Part shown: positions 8,657-16,380 of the stretch, one piece after another
How positions within the stretch are numbered: position 1 is the stretch's first letter
Layout: each line of letters starts with the position of its first letter
Assembly (NCBI GenBank): GCA_944387035.1
Contig: CALXDJ010000014.1
Coordinates: 1 to 46,455 of the forward strand
DNA: 46,455 nucleotides
DNA from: an uncultured Oscillospiraceae bacterium
GTDB lineage: Bacteria; Bacillota; Clostridia; Oscillospirales; Oscillospiraceae
Reading direction: 5' to 3'
The notes under the pieces: generated by a model
Databases searched by the model: none
What the model was told of the DNA's origin: nothing
What the model saw: the letters and a program-made list of their open reading frames with translations, nothing else
Program-made: the position numbers and the translations under genes

Positions 8657-9160
8657 TCAGCCCTGCCGCCGCCGGCAGACCGCCTTGAACGGCGCCTGCA
8701 GGGCGTGGAGCACCTTCTGCCAGGGGGTCACCGCTCCCCCGGCGGGCTCCACCATCAGCGCCAGCACCCCGGCCCGCCGGGCTGCCAGCACATCGGTCAA
8801 AAGCTTATCTCCCAGCATAGCGGTGGCGCTCCGGTCCACACCGGCCCGGGCCATGGCAGAGCGCAGTCCCCGCGTGGAAGGCTTCCCTGCCCGCCCCTGA
8901 TACGCTACCCCCAGATCAGCGCAAAACTCCCGCACCCGACGGCCGGAGCGATTGTTGGAAACGATCATCAGCGTGATTCCGGCCCGTTCCAGCTCCGCAA
9001 TCCAGTCCCGCAGGGCCTGGTCCGGCCGGGCCACACACTTGGGCGCCAGCGTAAAATCCAGATCACTGAGCAGCAGTGTCACGCCCTGCTCGTGCAGGTA
9101 GGCAGGGGTAATCTCCGCATATCGGTCCACCACCCGGTGGGGAATCAGGGAAAACGGCAT
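8657..9160 (-). CDS. YqeG-family HAD (IIIA) phosphatase
   Basis: A 167-residue haloacid-dehalogenase phosphatase. Motif I is D33-L-D35-F-T, with the nucleophile and acid/base aspartates. Motif II is the S-N-N of I-V-S-N-N, and motif IV is G-D-K-L-L-T-D. The length and the N-terminal P-x-x-V-V-D-R-Y pattern match YqeG, a conserved Firmicutes protein whose substrate is unknown. The ATG at 9160 follows AAGGAG with 6 bp spacing. It diverges from the uncharacterised gene at 9242, with only 81 bp between start codons, and lies about 150 bp downstream of efp's start, separated by the efp promoter region. Confidence 0.88.
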   Translation of the reverse strand: MPFSLIPHRVVDRYAEITPAYLHEQGVTLLLSDLDFTLAPKCVARPDQALRDWIAELERAGITLMIVSNNRSGRRVREFCADLGVAYQGRAGKPSTRGLRSAMARAGVDRSATAMLGDKLLTDVLAARRAGVLALMVEPAGGAVTPWQKVLHALQAPFKAVCRRRQG

Positions 9161-9241
9161 AGTCGGCTCCTTGTCTGCATAAGCATGATTTGTACGTTCA
9201 GTATATCAGCTCAAAGCGTATCCGACAAGGGGGAGTTCGCA

Positions 9242-10006
9242 TTGCAGGTCTATCTCACCGCAGCACCGGAAGATGTCCGGGAAGCCGCCCGCCACAACCG
9301 TCCGCTCTGTCACGCCGCCTACCGCATTGGAACGGACTCGGCGCTGCTGCGGGGGAACCTCCTGCTGGAAGCCCGGGGCGGCCTGATGGCGCTCAGTGAC
9401 CGGGATGTACCGCCGGTGGAGCGCCCCGAGGCGCTGTGCGGGGCCATTTTGCGGGAATGCGGGCGCCGGGGCTATACCGGCATACTGCTGGATTTCGAGC
9501 ACTCTCCCCGGCCGGATCTCACCGCCCTGGTCCGGGCTTTGGGCAAGCAGGCGGGCCGCCGGAAGCTCTATCTGCCGGAATCCTACGGCGCAGCAGCACC
9601 CGGCGCCTGTGTGCTGATCTCTACCGCCGTCTCCGGCGGGAGCCTTGCCCAATGCCTGCGGGAAGCCGCCGACCGCTGGGGCGGCTATCAGCACCTGGCA
9701 CTGGATGTACAGCGCCTGCGGATGGACTTCACACTCCCCGCCCCCTCCGGCCAGGGGACCCCACTGAGCGCGGAGGAGTTCCAGACTCTGTGGGACCGGG
9801 AAAATCCATCGGTGTTCTTCTCTCAAGACCTATGCGCCCGCTACTTTACCTATACGCAGCGCGGCAGCGTTCACTTTGTTCTCTTTGACGACGCCGACAC
9901 GCTCAGCCGCAAAGTCCGCCTGGGGGCGGGTGCTGGTATTGGTACCGCATTCTTCCTTTGGCCCGAGATTCGGGATCTGGCCGGCCGGCTTTTCAGCGGC
10001 GGATAA
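9242..10006 (+). CDS. Uncharacterised protein, possible GH18-like TIM barrel
   Basis: A 254-residue protein starting at TTG (9242), chosen because GGGGGAG sits just upstream; no ATG with an SD is available. I do not recognise a named family with confidence. A G-Y-T-G-I-L-L-D-F-E strand (about residue 80) resembles the catalytic strand of glycoside hydrolase family 18 relatives, and a late F-F-L-W-P-E-I-R-D-L segment resembles their last barrel strand. It could therefore be a GH18-like cell-wall or spore hydrolase, or a degenerate non-catalytic barrel. There is no signal peptide or membrane segment, which argues for a cytoplasmic or forespore location. Its stop codon abuts the rpsU terminator. 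Confidence 0.6.
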   Translation: MQVYLTAAPEDVREAARHNRPLCHAAYRIGTDSALLRGNLLLEARGGLMALSDRDVPPVERPEALCGAILRECGRRGYTGILLDFEHSPRPDLTALVRALGKQAGRRKLYLPESYGAAAPGACVLISTAVSGGSLAQCLREAADRWGGYQHLALDVQRLRMDFTLPAPSGQGTPLSAEEFQTLWDRENPSVFFSQDLCARYFTYTQRGSVHFVLFDDADTLSRKVRLGAGAGIGTAFFLWPEIRDLAGRLFSGG

Positions 10007-10036
10007 AAAAGGAAGCTGTGCCAAAGCACAGCTTCC
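10005..10036 (-). terminator. Terminator after rpsU
   Basis: A perfect 11 bp stem (GGAAGCTGTGC, loop TTTG on the minus strand) is followed by T6. It lies directly behind rpsU, and the T-run overlaps the stop codon of the convergent gene. Confidence 0.88.
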
Positions 10037-10044
10037 CTCCAGCA

Positions 10045-10227
10045 TTAATAATAACGCTTCTTGTTCTTGCGCGCAGCCTCAGACTTCTTGCGGCGCTTCA
10101 CGCTGGGACTCTCATAATGCTCTCTCTTGCGAACCTCGGCGATCACGCCAGCCTTGGCGCAGCTGCGCTTAAACCGCTTGAGCGCGCTGTCGATGGACTC
10201 GCCGTCCTTGACATGGATCTCAGACAT
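10045..10227 (-). CDS. rpsU: 30S ribosomal protein S21
   Basis: A 60-residue basic protein of the small ribosomal subunit. It begins [12 protein letters not shown] and contains the A-L-K-R-F-K-R pattern and a Lys/Arg-rich C-terminus, all typical of bS21. The length is exact. A strong SD (GGAGGGAGGG) precedes the ATG at 10227. It is monocistronic, with its own consensus promoter and terminator. The 5' leader contains a small perfect hairpin (10279-10293), which could affect leader stability. Confidence 0.97.
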   Translation of the reverse strand: MSEIHVKDGESIDSALKRFKRSCAKAGVIAEVRKREHYESPSVKRRKKSEAARKNKKRYY

Positions 10228-10305
10228 CTATATTTCCCTCCCTCCGAGGTATCCGGCTCATTCCAGGATACTTTAAGGGCCATAAATTATGGCTTTAACA
10301 TATGC

Positions 10306-10334
10306 ATTATATCGGCCATGCGAAAAATTGTCAA
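10306..10334 (-). promoter_or_regulatory. Promoter of rpsU
   Basis: On the minus strand, -35 TTGACA (10329-10334) and -10 TATAAT (10306-10311) have a 17 bp spacer: a full-consensus sigma-A promoter. Confidence 0.9.
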
Positions 10335-10343
10335 GAGCTTTTT

Positions 10344-10919
10344 TCAAAAACTCCCTGCTTCCCCGCAGTCCTTCCTCTGGTAGCGGATGGGGGCGTCATA
10401 GCCAAAGGTCCGTTTGCCGTTGACCTCCATGGTCTCCTGCACTTCCAGTTCCGCTTCCGAAAAGCGTTCCCAGAGCGTGAACTTCAATACCGGCGTGAAC
10501 ATGCTCACGCTTCCGCCTTCCCACACGCCGTCCTTCCGGTGATAGATCGCCGGCGTGAACTTGGCAGACGGCACCAGGGATGCATAATCCACCGCGTCAA
10601 GCCGGTCATAGGTCAAGGTCTCGGCAGTATAGCCCTGGGGCATCTCGTAAGACGACAGCTTCACGCTGCCGTCCGCTTCTTCCGTAAATAAAAACAGATG
10701 GGGCGAGGCATGGGTCTTTCCGTCGGTGGTGTAATAGCTCTCCTCCAGCAAAAAGGCACCGGCAAAGTTCGTGGGCAGATTCCGGATCTTGTCGTTGCAC
10801 ACTGTGTTGACGTGTTCGGCATAGGGAAACGGCTTGCCTGCGGTCTGCATGGCCTCATATTGCTGCCGGTTATCAAAGCGGCCGCACAAAAGCTGCATCA
10901 TGGATTCCAGGTTTGTCAT
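10344..10919 (-). CDS. Uncharacterised protein, faintly CpcT/CpeT-like
   Basis: A 191-residue soluble protein of unknown function. The N-terminal pattern L-L-C-G-R-F-D-N-R-Q-Q followed by an A-E-H-V stretch and L-L-E-E-S-Y-Y recalls the CpcT/CpeT family, known as phycobilin lyases in cyanobacteria but also present in non-phototrophs with unknown roles. The match is by eye and weak. There is no signal peptide or membrane segment. The ATG at 10919 follows AAGGAAGC. It stands alone between the rpsU promoter (whose -35 lies just outside its stop) and the leuS terminator. Confidence 0.6.
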   Translation of the reverse strand: MTNLESMMQLLCGRFDNRQQYEAMQTAGKPFPYAEHVNTVCNDKIRNLPTNFAGAFLLEESYYTTDGKTHASPHLFLFTEEADGSVKLSSYEMPQGYTAETLTYDRLDAVDYASLVPSAKFTPAIYHRKDGVWEGGSVSMFTPVLKFTLWERFSEAELEVQETMEVNGKRTFGYDAPIRYQRKDCGEAGSF

Positions 10920-11036
10920 GGGAATGCTTCCTTTCTGTCCGGAACCATCCGGACTGTCCCGCCGGCCGCAGCCGGCACACCTGCAGGCCCCGGAGGTCCA
11001 CCTTTCCGGGGTTTCCCCATTCTACCGGGTCCGCGC

Positions 11037-11077
11037 AAAAAAGTCAACCGGGCAGGCACATCCGCCTGCCCGGTTGA
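11037..11077 (-). terminator. Terminator after leuS
   Basis: A perfect 14 bp stem (TCAACCGGGCAGGC at 11044-11057 with 11064-11077) is followed on the minus strand by T6. Confidence 0.9.
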
Positions 11078-11106
11078 AGGAAACCGTTCATCTGCCGAAA
11101 GGCATT

Positions 11107-13536
11107 TTATTTTTGGGGCTTGACGATGAGGTTCACCAGACGGTTCTTGACCAGAATGGTCTTGACCACCTGCATGCCCTCCACAGCCTTGGCCACCTTC
11201 TCCACGGCCAGAGCGGCCTGGACCACATCGGCCTCGGCGCTGTCGGCCGGCATGGTGACGGTGCCCTTGAGCTTGCCGTTGACCTGCACGGCCATATCCA
11301 CCGTGGAAGCCACCGTCTTGCTCTCATCAAACTCGGGCCACTGGGCCTGGCAGCACATCTTGCCGGTCTGCGCGGCAAAGCCCAGATTCTCCCAGAGCTC
11401 CTCGGTGATATGCGGGGCAAAGGGATTGAGCAGCAAAATGAGGTAGCGCAGATCGCCCCGGGTGCAGCCGTTGGAGGCCAGCTCATTGACCAGGGTCATC
11501 AGCGCGGCGATGGCGGTGTTCATCTTCAGGCCGTCAATATCCTCGGTGACCTTCTTGATGGTTCTGTGAATGGCCGCCTCATTGGCAGGCGTCACCTCAT
11601 AGCTCTCCCCTGCGGATTCCGCCAGGTTCCACACCCGGTCCAGGAAGCGCTTGGAGCCTTTCACGGCCTCGGTGGACCAGATGGCCGCCTTCTCAAAGTC
11701 GCCCACGAACATGATATACAGGCGCATGGTGTCGGCGCCGTACTGATCGACAATGTCGTTGGGGTTGACTACGTTGCCCCGGGACTTGGACATCTTCTCG
11801 CCGCCCTCGCCCAGGATCATGCCGTGGCTGGTACGCTTGGCGTAAGGCTCCTTGGTGGGCACCACGCCGATGTCATAGAGGAACTTGTGCCAGAACCGGG
11901 AGTAGAGCAGGTGCAGCGTGGTGTGCTCCATGCCGCCGTTGTACCAGTCCACGGGAGACCAGTACTCCAGCGCCTCCTTGGAGGCCAGAGCCTTGTCGTT
12001 GTGGGGGTCCATATAGCGCAGGAAATACCAGCTGGAACCGGCCCACTGGGGCATGGTATCCGTCTCTCTCTGGGCAGGGCCGCCGCACTTGGGGCAGGTG
12101 GTGTTGACCCAGTCGGTCATCTTGGCCAGGGGAGATTCGCCGGTATCGGTGACCTCGTAGCTGTCCACCTCAGGCAGCAGCAGGGGCAGCTGATCCTCCG
12201 GCAGGGGGACCCAGCCGCACTTGGGGCAGTTGACCAGAGGAATGGGCTCGCCCCAGTAGCGCTGACGGGAGAACACCCAGTCCCGCAGCTTGAAGTTGGT
12301 CTTGGGATGGCCCAGGCCCTGCTCCGTGACCCACTTCTTCATGGCGGGGATGGCCTCCTTGACGGTCATGCCGTTGAGGAAGCCGGAGTTGACCATGATG
12401 CCGGTGTCATCCTTGAGGGTGAAGGCCTCCTTGGTGATGTCGCCGCCCTGGACCACCTCGATGATGGGCAGGCCGAACTTGGTGGCAAACTCCCAGTCAC
12501 GCTGGTCATGGCCGGGCACGCCCATGACGGCGCCGGTACCGTAGCTCATGAGCACGTAGTCGGAGACGAAAATGGGAATCTCAGTCTGGTTGGCAGGATT
12601 GATGGCCCGCACGCCCTCCAGGCGCACGCCGGTCTTGTCCTTGTTGAGCTCACTGCGCTCGAAGTCGGACTTGTGGGCAGCCTCTTCACGGTAGGCAGCC
12701 ACGGCATCCCAGTTGGAAATCCGGTCCTTCCACTGCTCCAGGAAGGGGTGCTCGGGAGAGAGCACCATGTAGGTCACACCGAACAGGGTGTCGCACCGGG
12801 TGGTATAAACCGTCAGCGTATCTCCGGCGGTGGTGGTGAAGTTCACCTCGGTACCCTCGGACCGGCCGATCCAGTTGCGCTGCTGGATCTTGACGCGGTT
12901 GATGAAGTCCACATCATCCAGATCGTCGATGAGGCGGTCAGCGTACTTGGTGATGGCCAGCATCCACTGGCTCTTCTCCTTGCGGATGACTTCGCCGCCG
13001 CAGCGTTCGCACACGCCCTCCACCACTTCTTCGTTGGCCAGGACGATTTTGCAGCGAGTGCACCAGTTGACGGGCATGGAGGCCTTGTAGGCCAGCCCCT
13101 TCTTGAACATCTGCAGGAAAATCCACTGGGTCCACTTATAATAGGAGGGGTCGGTGGTGTTCACTTCCCGGTCCCAGTCAAAGGAGTAGCCCAGCATGTG
13201 CAGCTGCTTGCGGAAGTTGGAGACGTTGTCGTGGGTGACCTTGGCCGGATGAATGTGGTGCTGCACGGCGTAGTTTTCCGTGGGCAGGCCAAATGCATCA
13301 TAGCCGATGGGGAAGAGCACATTGTAGCCCTGCATCCGCTTTTTCCGGCAGATGATGTCCATGGCCGTGAAGGGACGGGCGTGGCCCACATGGAGTCCCT
13401 GTCCGGAGGGATAGGGGAACTCAATGAGGCCATAGAACTTCTCCCGGGTCTTGTCCCCGGTGACTGCGGCGAAAGGCTTCTCCTCCAGCCACTTCTGCTG
13501 CCATTTCTGCTCAATGGCGGTAAAATCGTACTTCAT
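11107..13536 (-). CDS. leuS: Leucyl-tRNA synthetase
   Basis: An 809-residue class Ia synthetase that charges tRNA-Leu and edits mischarged norvaline or isoleucine. The HIGH-type motif H-V-G-H is at residues 49-52 and K-M-S-K-S at 581-585. Between them lie the zinc-binding C-x-x-C pairs and the CP1 editing domain; a W-A-G-S-S-W segment precedes K-M-S-K-S. The anticodon-binding and C-terminal domains are complete, and the length is normal. The ATG at 13536 follows AAGGAG with 6 bp spacing, and the longer upstream frame runs into the T-box terminator. Expression is controlled by the T-box leader immediately upstream. Confidence 0.97.
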   Translation of the reverse strand: MKYDFTAIEQKWQQKWLEEKPFAAVTGDKTREKFYGLIEFPYPSGQGLHVGHARPFTAMDIICRKKRMQGYNVLFPIGYDAFGLPTENYAVQHHIHPAKVTHDNVSNFRKQLHMLGYSFDWDREVNTTDPSYYKWTQWIFLQMFKKGLAYKASMPVNWCTRCKIVLANEEVVEGVCERCGGEVIRKEKSQWMLAITKYADRLIDDLDDVDFINRVKIQQRNWIGRSEGTEVNFTTTAGDTLTVYTTRCDTLFGVTYMVLSPEHPFLEQWKDRISNWDAVAAYREEAAHKSDFERSELNKDKTGVRLEGVRAINPANQTEIPIFVSDYVLMSYGTGAVMGVPGHDQRDWEFATKFGLPIIEVVQGGDITKEAFTLKDDTGIMVNSGFLNGMTVKEAIPAMKKWVTEQGLGHPKTNFKLRDWVFSRQRYWGEPIPLVNCPKCGWVPLPEDQLPLLLPEVDSYEVTDTGESPLAKMTDWVNTTCPKCGGPAQRETDTMPQWAGSSWYFLRYMDPHNDKALASKEALEYWSPVDWYNGGMEHTTLHLLYSRFWHKFLYDIGVVPTKEPYAKRTSHGMILGEGGEKMSKSRGNVVNPNDIVDQYGADTMRLYIMFVGDFEKAAIWSTEAVKGSKRFLDRVWNLAESAGESYEVTPANEAAIHRTIKKVTEDIDGLKMNTAIAALMTLVNELASNGCTRGDLRYLILLLNPFAPHITEELWENLGFAAQTGKMCCQAQWPEFDESKTVASTVDMAVQVNGKLKGTVTMPADSAEADVVQAALAVEKVAKAVEGMQVVKTILVKNRLVNLIVKPQK

Positions 13537-13560
13537 AGCTTTCTCCTTATAAATGGAATG

Positions 13561-13818
13561 GGAATACAAAAAACGCCCCCGACCCGACGGTCAGGGGCGT
13601 TGCCACGCGATACCACCCTGATTCAGCTGCCGGTTGCCCGGCCAGCCCTCAGCGATCTGAACGATCCGGCCGGTAACGGGGCCGCCGTTCCGCCCTACTG
13701 AACCGGTTCAGGCGGAAAACTCCGGGAGCAGTCATACGGGCTCCCCCACCGGCTCGCAGCATCCGCCGGCTCTCTGAGGGCGGGAATTCCCGTCTTTCTT
13801 CCCTTCCAAGTCTTTAAC
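13561..13818 (-). promoter_or_regulatory. T-box riboswitch leader of leuS
   Basis: The leader carries the conserved T-box sequence AGGGTGGTATCGCG (minus strand, 13619-13606), whose T-G-G-T bulge pairs with the ACCA end of uncharged tRNA. The terminator stem follows (13574-13601), then T6 (13573-13568). Further upstream the A-G-A-G-A-G plus G-C-G-A-G-C-C-G-G elements of stem I are visible. The specifier is probably a Leu codon: CTG (13731-13729) or CTC (13728-13726). Uncharged tRNA-Leu should favour the antiterminator and switch leuS on. Confidence 0.92.
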
Positions 13819-13824
13819 AGCCCC

Positions 13825-13853
13825 ATTGTACGGAGGTTTTCCCGGTTTGTCAA
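13825..13853 (-). promoter_or_regulatory. Promoter of the leuS T-box leader
   Basis: On the minus strand, -35 TTGACA (13848-13853) and -10 TACAAT (13825-13830) have a 17 bp spacer, placing the start of transcription near 13818. Confidence 0.88.
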
Positions 13854-13962
13854 GCCCCTTCCCAAAAAGCCCCTGTTCAAGCTGCGTGTTGATGGAAAAA
13901 AGTGCGTATAGCCGGTGATGATACCAAAACGCACGCACCGGTCATGGGATCATGGTCATTCC

Positions 13963-13991
13963 TTGATCTATCGTAGGAGCTCAGGTATAAT
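13963..13991 (+). promoter_or_regulatory. Promoter of the small membrane protein gene
   Basis: -35 TTGATC (13963-13968) and -10 TATAAT (13986-13991) have a 17 bp spacer, about 50 bp before the start codon at 14049. Confidence 0.8.
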
Positions 13992-14048
13992 ACGTTTTAA
14001 AAAGAAATCCCGGCAAGAAACCACGTTATATTGATAGGAGACGTTACA

Positions 14049-14357
14049 ATGGGTAAATTTGCTGCATTTTTACTGATTGGGAGTGTCTTTATAGTACTAG
14101 GGATCACCAATATCAAAGGAAATATCTCTTCCATTCATTGGTATAACCGCCGCAAAGTCTCTGAGCGTGATATTCCCAAATACGGAAAGTGTGTCGGGTC
14201 CGGAACTCTGATAATGGGGGTTTCTATGATGCTTTCTGCACTTCTTGAAGTGATTCTTAAAACCACGATATTTGATTACATAGTCCTTACTGGTTATGTG
14301 GTTGGATTGGCTATAATTCTCTATGGTCAATTCAAGTACAACAAGGGCATTTTTTAG
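14049..14357 (+). CDS. Small three-helix membrane protein (DUF3784-like)
   Basis: A 102-residue protein with three hydrophobic segments (about residues 3-21, 51-70 and 75-93) separated by a basic cytoplasmic stretch containing W-Y-N-R-R-K. The size and pattern resemble small DUF3784-type proteins, but the match is tentative and the function unknown. The ATG at 14049 follows AGGAG with 8 bp spacing. It has its own promoter and terminator. Base composition is clearly more A+T-rich than the surrounding genes, with codons such as ATA and TTA that its neighbours avoid, suggesting later acquisition. Confidence 0.7.
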   Translation: MGKFAAFLLIGSVFIVLGITNIKGNISSIHWYNRRKVSERDIPKYGKCVGSGTLIMGVSMMLSALLEVILKTTIFDYIVLTGYVVGLAIILYGQFKYNKGIF

Positions 14358-14380
14358 TTCACCAGCACGAATCGAGAATC

Positions 14381-14419
14381 AAAGCGGTCCATCCGGTTTT
14401 AGAATAAGACCGCTTTTTT
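14381..14419 (+). terminator. Terminator after the small membrane protein gene
   Basis: The 9 bp stem AAAGCGGTC/GACCGCTTT, with an 18-base loop, is followed by a T-run ending at 14419. Confidence 0.75.
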
Positions 14420-14531
14420 ACACTCGTTGAATCTCGCGCTCCGGCAGGGCTGTCCCGGACCGGAGGTGCCGGACCGTTCACCCCCATCGGGACGTTCTCG
14501 GAGCAGATCTGCAAAAATCGAAAAAAGGGGG

Positions 14532-14560
14532 TTGACATTCTTCTGCCTGCCTGCTATACT
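14532..14560 (+). promoter_or_regulatory. Promoter of the first tRNA-Ala
   Basis: -35 TTGACA (14532-14537) and -10 TATACT (14555-14560) have a 17 bp spacer, about 31 bp upstream of the tRNA. Confidence 0.88.
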
Positions 14561-14591
14561 AGCAAATGTTCCGCCGCGGAACACACGGCTC

Positions 14592-14667
14592 GGGGGTATA
14601 GCTCAGCTGGGAGAGCGCTTGACTGGCAGTCAAGAGGTCAGCGGTTCGATCCCGCTTATCTCCACCA
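14592..14667 (+). tRNA. tRNA-Ala (anticodon GGC), copy 1
   Basis: The 76-base sequence begins GGGGGTA and folds as a full cloverleaf. The anticodon loop is CTGGCAG, giving anticodon GGC, which reads GCC. The acceptor stem holds the G3:U70 wobble pair that defines alanine identity, the discriminator is A73, and CCA is encoded. It is identical to copy 2 at 15569. Confidence 0.97.
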
Positions 14668-14670
14668 AAA

Positions 14671-14703
14671 CGACACGACATTCCGTCGTGTCGTTTTTCT
14701 TTT
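14671..14703 (+). terminator. Terminator of tRNA-Ala copy 1
   Basis: The 9 bp stem CGACACGAC/GTCGTGTCG, loop ATTCC, is followed by TTTTTCTTTTT. It starts three bases after the CCA end. Confidence 0.93.
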
Positions 14704-14855
14704 TCCCGTCAGAATCCGGGCCTTGCCATGCTGTTTCACGAAAGATATCATCTACAGATGGAGAAAACTGTGAAAGGGGCATCCCCTTTCCCCACCGCAA
14801 AAACTCTGTACGCAATGGCACCAGCCGGTTTATGGGAATTGAGGTGTTGAGAAAA

Positions 14856-15176
14856 ATGCAGTATTGTGTTTCAAACATCCAGCGTCACGGCAGCTGCTAT
14901 TTTGAGTTTCAGCGCGGCATCTTTCAAGGTGTCTATTGGAAAGACACCTCCCTTTATTTGGACGCCGATGACTTTGATCGACTGCACCTGTATAAGATCT
15001 TTCCGCCGGAATTTCGGTACTATGGCGAAACCGTCATAACGAAACCGCAATGGCATCAGATACATTTCACTGCCCAAAATCTTGGCGGAGAAGTGAAAGC
15101 GATCATGGATGAAATTGATCTGTGGGCGCAGGAATGCTTTCAAACAGAATCGGTATTTACAATTCTGGGGATCTGA
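14856..15176 (+). CDS. Orphan small protein of unknown function
   Basis: A 106-residue protein (M-Q-Y-C-V-S-N-I-Q-R-H-G start) that I cannot place in a family. It is rich in aromatic residues (Tyr, Phe, Trp) and has no signal or membrane segment. The ATG at 14856 is preceded by GAGGTG at 9 bp; the frame stays open further upstream to the tRNA, but without an SD. I see no clear promoter of its own, so it may depend on read-through from the tRNA-Ala unit. It is trapped between two copies of the same tRNA-Ala unit. Confidence 0.5.
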   Translation: MQYCVSNIQRHGSCYFEFQRGIFQGVYWKDTSLYLDADDFDRLHLYKIFPPEFRYYGETVITKPQWHQIHFTAQNLGGEVKAIMDEIDLWAQECFQTESVFTILGI

Positions 15177-15508
15177 ATGGTCCCGGATTTTGCCCCGCTG
15201 ATGGATATACGTATGAAAGTACACCGCAAAGCCCCGGTTACAGGGGTGTGTAACCGGTGGGCCCGGGAGCGCGGTATATGCGGCTGTACACCCCCCGAAC
15301 CGTTTAAAACGGTTCTTCCATCACTGGGCCGCACAGCCGAAATGCTTCCTGCCCAGCCCTCTGCAAGATCAGCAGTCTGTCCCTCCCTTTTTCAGCCACA
15401 CGGCACGACCGTTCGCCGCGCCGTGCGGCTTCTTCCCGACGCCCCCTTCCCATTTCCCCTGCGGCGGACCATGCACGTTTGCATTTTCAAATTTCCTGAA
15501 ATTTTGTG
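15177..15508. other. Gene-free stretch with two perfect hairpins
   Basis: I find no convincing gene in these 332 bases. Two perfect palindromic stems stand out: CCGGTTACA/TGTAACCGG (15234-15257, six-base loop) and GAACCGTTT/AAACGGTTC (15297-15315, one-base loop). Either could end the transcript of the orphan gene, although neither has a T-run. Confidence 0.5.
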
Positions 15509-15537
15509 TTGACAAAGCATACCCTGCCTGCTATAAT
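15509..15537 (+). promoter_or_regulatory. Promoter of the second tRNA-Ala
   Basis: -35 TTGACA (15509-15514) and -10 TATAAT (15532-15537) have a 17 bp spacer. The last part of the spacer (CCTGCCTGC) matches the copy 1 promoter. Confidence 0.9.
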
Positions 15538-15568
15538 ACCAAATGTTCCGACATGGAGCACACCACTT

Positions 15569-15644
15569 GGGGGTATAGCTCAGCTGGGAGAGCGCTTGAC
15601 TGGCAGTCAAGAGGTCAGCGGTTCGATCCCGCTTATCTCCACCA
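15569..15644 (+). tRNA. tRNA-Ala (anticodon GGC), copy 2
   Basis: Base-for-base identical to copy 1, including G3:U70, anticodon GGC and the encoded CCA. It is transcribed in the same direction from its own promoter. Confidence 0.97.
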
Positions 15645-15647
15645 AAA

Positions 15648-15681
15648 CGACACGACATTTCGTCGTGTCGTTTTTCTTTTT
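15648..15681 (+). terminator. Terminator of tRNA-Ala copy 2
   Basis: The same 9 bp stem as copy 1 (CGACACGAC/GTCGTGTCG), with one base changed in the loop (ATTTC), then TTTTTCTTTTT. Confidence 0.93.
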
Positions 15682-15716
15682 CCTATGCTTTTTGTGTGTT
15701 CATTCCAACATACACA

Positions 15717-15760
15717 ACACGCGCCCGCTGCGGACTCTTTGGTCCGCAGCGGGCGCGTGT
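15717..15760. terminator. Long hairpin after mntP
   Basis: A perfect 19 bp stem (starting ACACGCGCCCGCTGCGGAC, six-base loop) lies between the tRNA-Ala terminator and the mntP stop codon. The minus-strand tail is only weakly T-rich (TTGTGT). Confidence 0.65.
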
Positions 15761-15788
15761 GCTTCCTGCAGTCTCGATTTCTTTTGGA

Positions 15789-16361
15789 TCAAAGAATCCC
15801 CAGGTGTTCCAGCAGAATCTTGCTGCCCAACAGCACCAGAATGATGCCTCCAGCCAGCTCCGCCCGGCGTTGGTAGCGGGTCCCAAAGAAATTTCCCACC
15901 GCCACACCGGTCACCGACAAGCAGAATGTGGTGCAGCCGATGATGGATACGGCGGGCACAATCGTTACCCGCAAAAACGCAAACGTCACCCCCACCGCCA
16001 GGGCATCGATGCTGGTGGCCACCGCCATCAAAAACAGCTTGCGGTGATCCAGTCCCCCGGAACAGGCACACGCCTCCTCTTCTTCCTCAGGCGAAAGCGC
16101 TTCCCGGATCATGTTTCCGCCGATCAGTGCCAGCAGCACAAAGGCCACCCAGTGGTCCACATTTTGAATATAGCGGGCAAACTGAGACCCCAGCGTCCAT
16201 CCCAGCAGAGGCATCAGCGCCTGAAAGCCCCCGAAATACAGTCCGATCACCCCGGCATGACGCCAATTCAGCCGAGGCATGGACAGCCCCTGGCAAATCG
16301 CCACGGCAAAGGCATCCATGGACAGCCCCACACCGATCAAAAACAGCTCCGTGATTCCCAT
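15789..16361 (-). CDS. mntP: Manganese efflux pump MntP
   Basis: A 190-residue inner-membrane exporter with six predicted helices arranged as two related halves. The conserved acidic motifs are G-L-S-M-D16-A-F-A-V in helix 1 and A-T-S-I-D-A-L-A-V-G in the second half. An E-E-E-E-E plus C-A-C loop joins the halves. It protects cells from excess Mn(II). The ATG at 16361 follows GGAGAG. It lies 19 bp downstream of sfsA and probably shares its transcript. A yybP-ykoY manganese riboswitch, common before mntP, is absent directly upstream because sfsA occupies that space. Confidence 0.93.
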   Translation of the reverse strand: MGITELFLIGVGLSMDAFAVAICQGLSMPRLNWRHAGVIGLYFGGFQALMPLLGWTLGSQFARYIQNVDHWVAFVLLALIGGNMIREALSPEEEEEACACSGGLDHRKLFLMAVATSIDALAVGVTFAFLRVTIVPAVSIIGCTTFCLSVTGVAVGNFFGTRYQRRAELAGGIILVLLGSKILLEHLGIL

Positions 16362-16380
16362 ATCATCTCTCCATACACGT

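Noticed and set aside
10834-13701. A 955-codon open frame opposite leuS
   Set aside because: It is antisense to a complete, highly conserved leuS and runs through the T-box leader; its protein has no family pattern.
14592-15644. Genomic island integrated at tRNA-Ala
   Set aside because: No integrase, relaxase or phage gene lies between the tRNA copies, so only a duplication is claimed.
16362-16380. A yybP-ykoY manganese riboswitch before mntP
   Set aside because: Only 19 bases separate sfsA from mntP, too few for the element.
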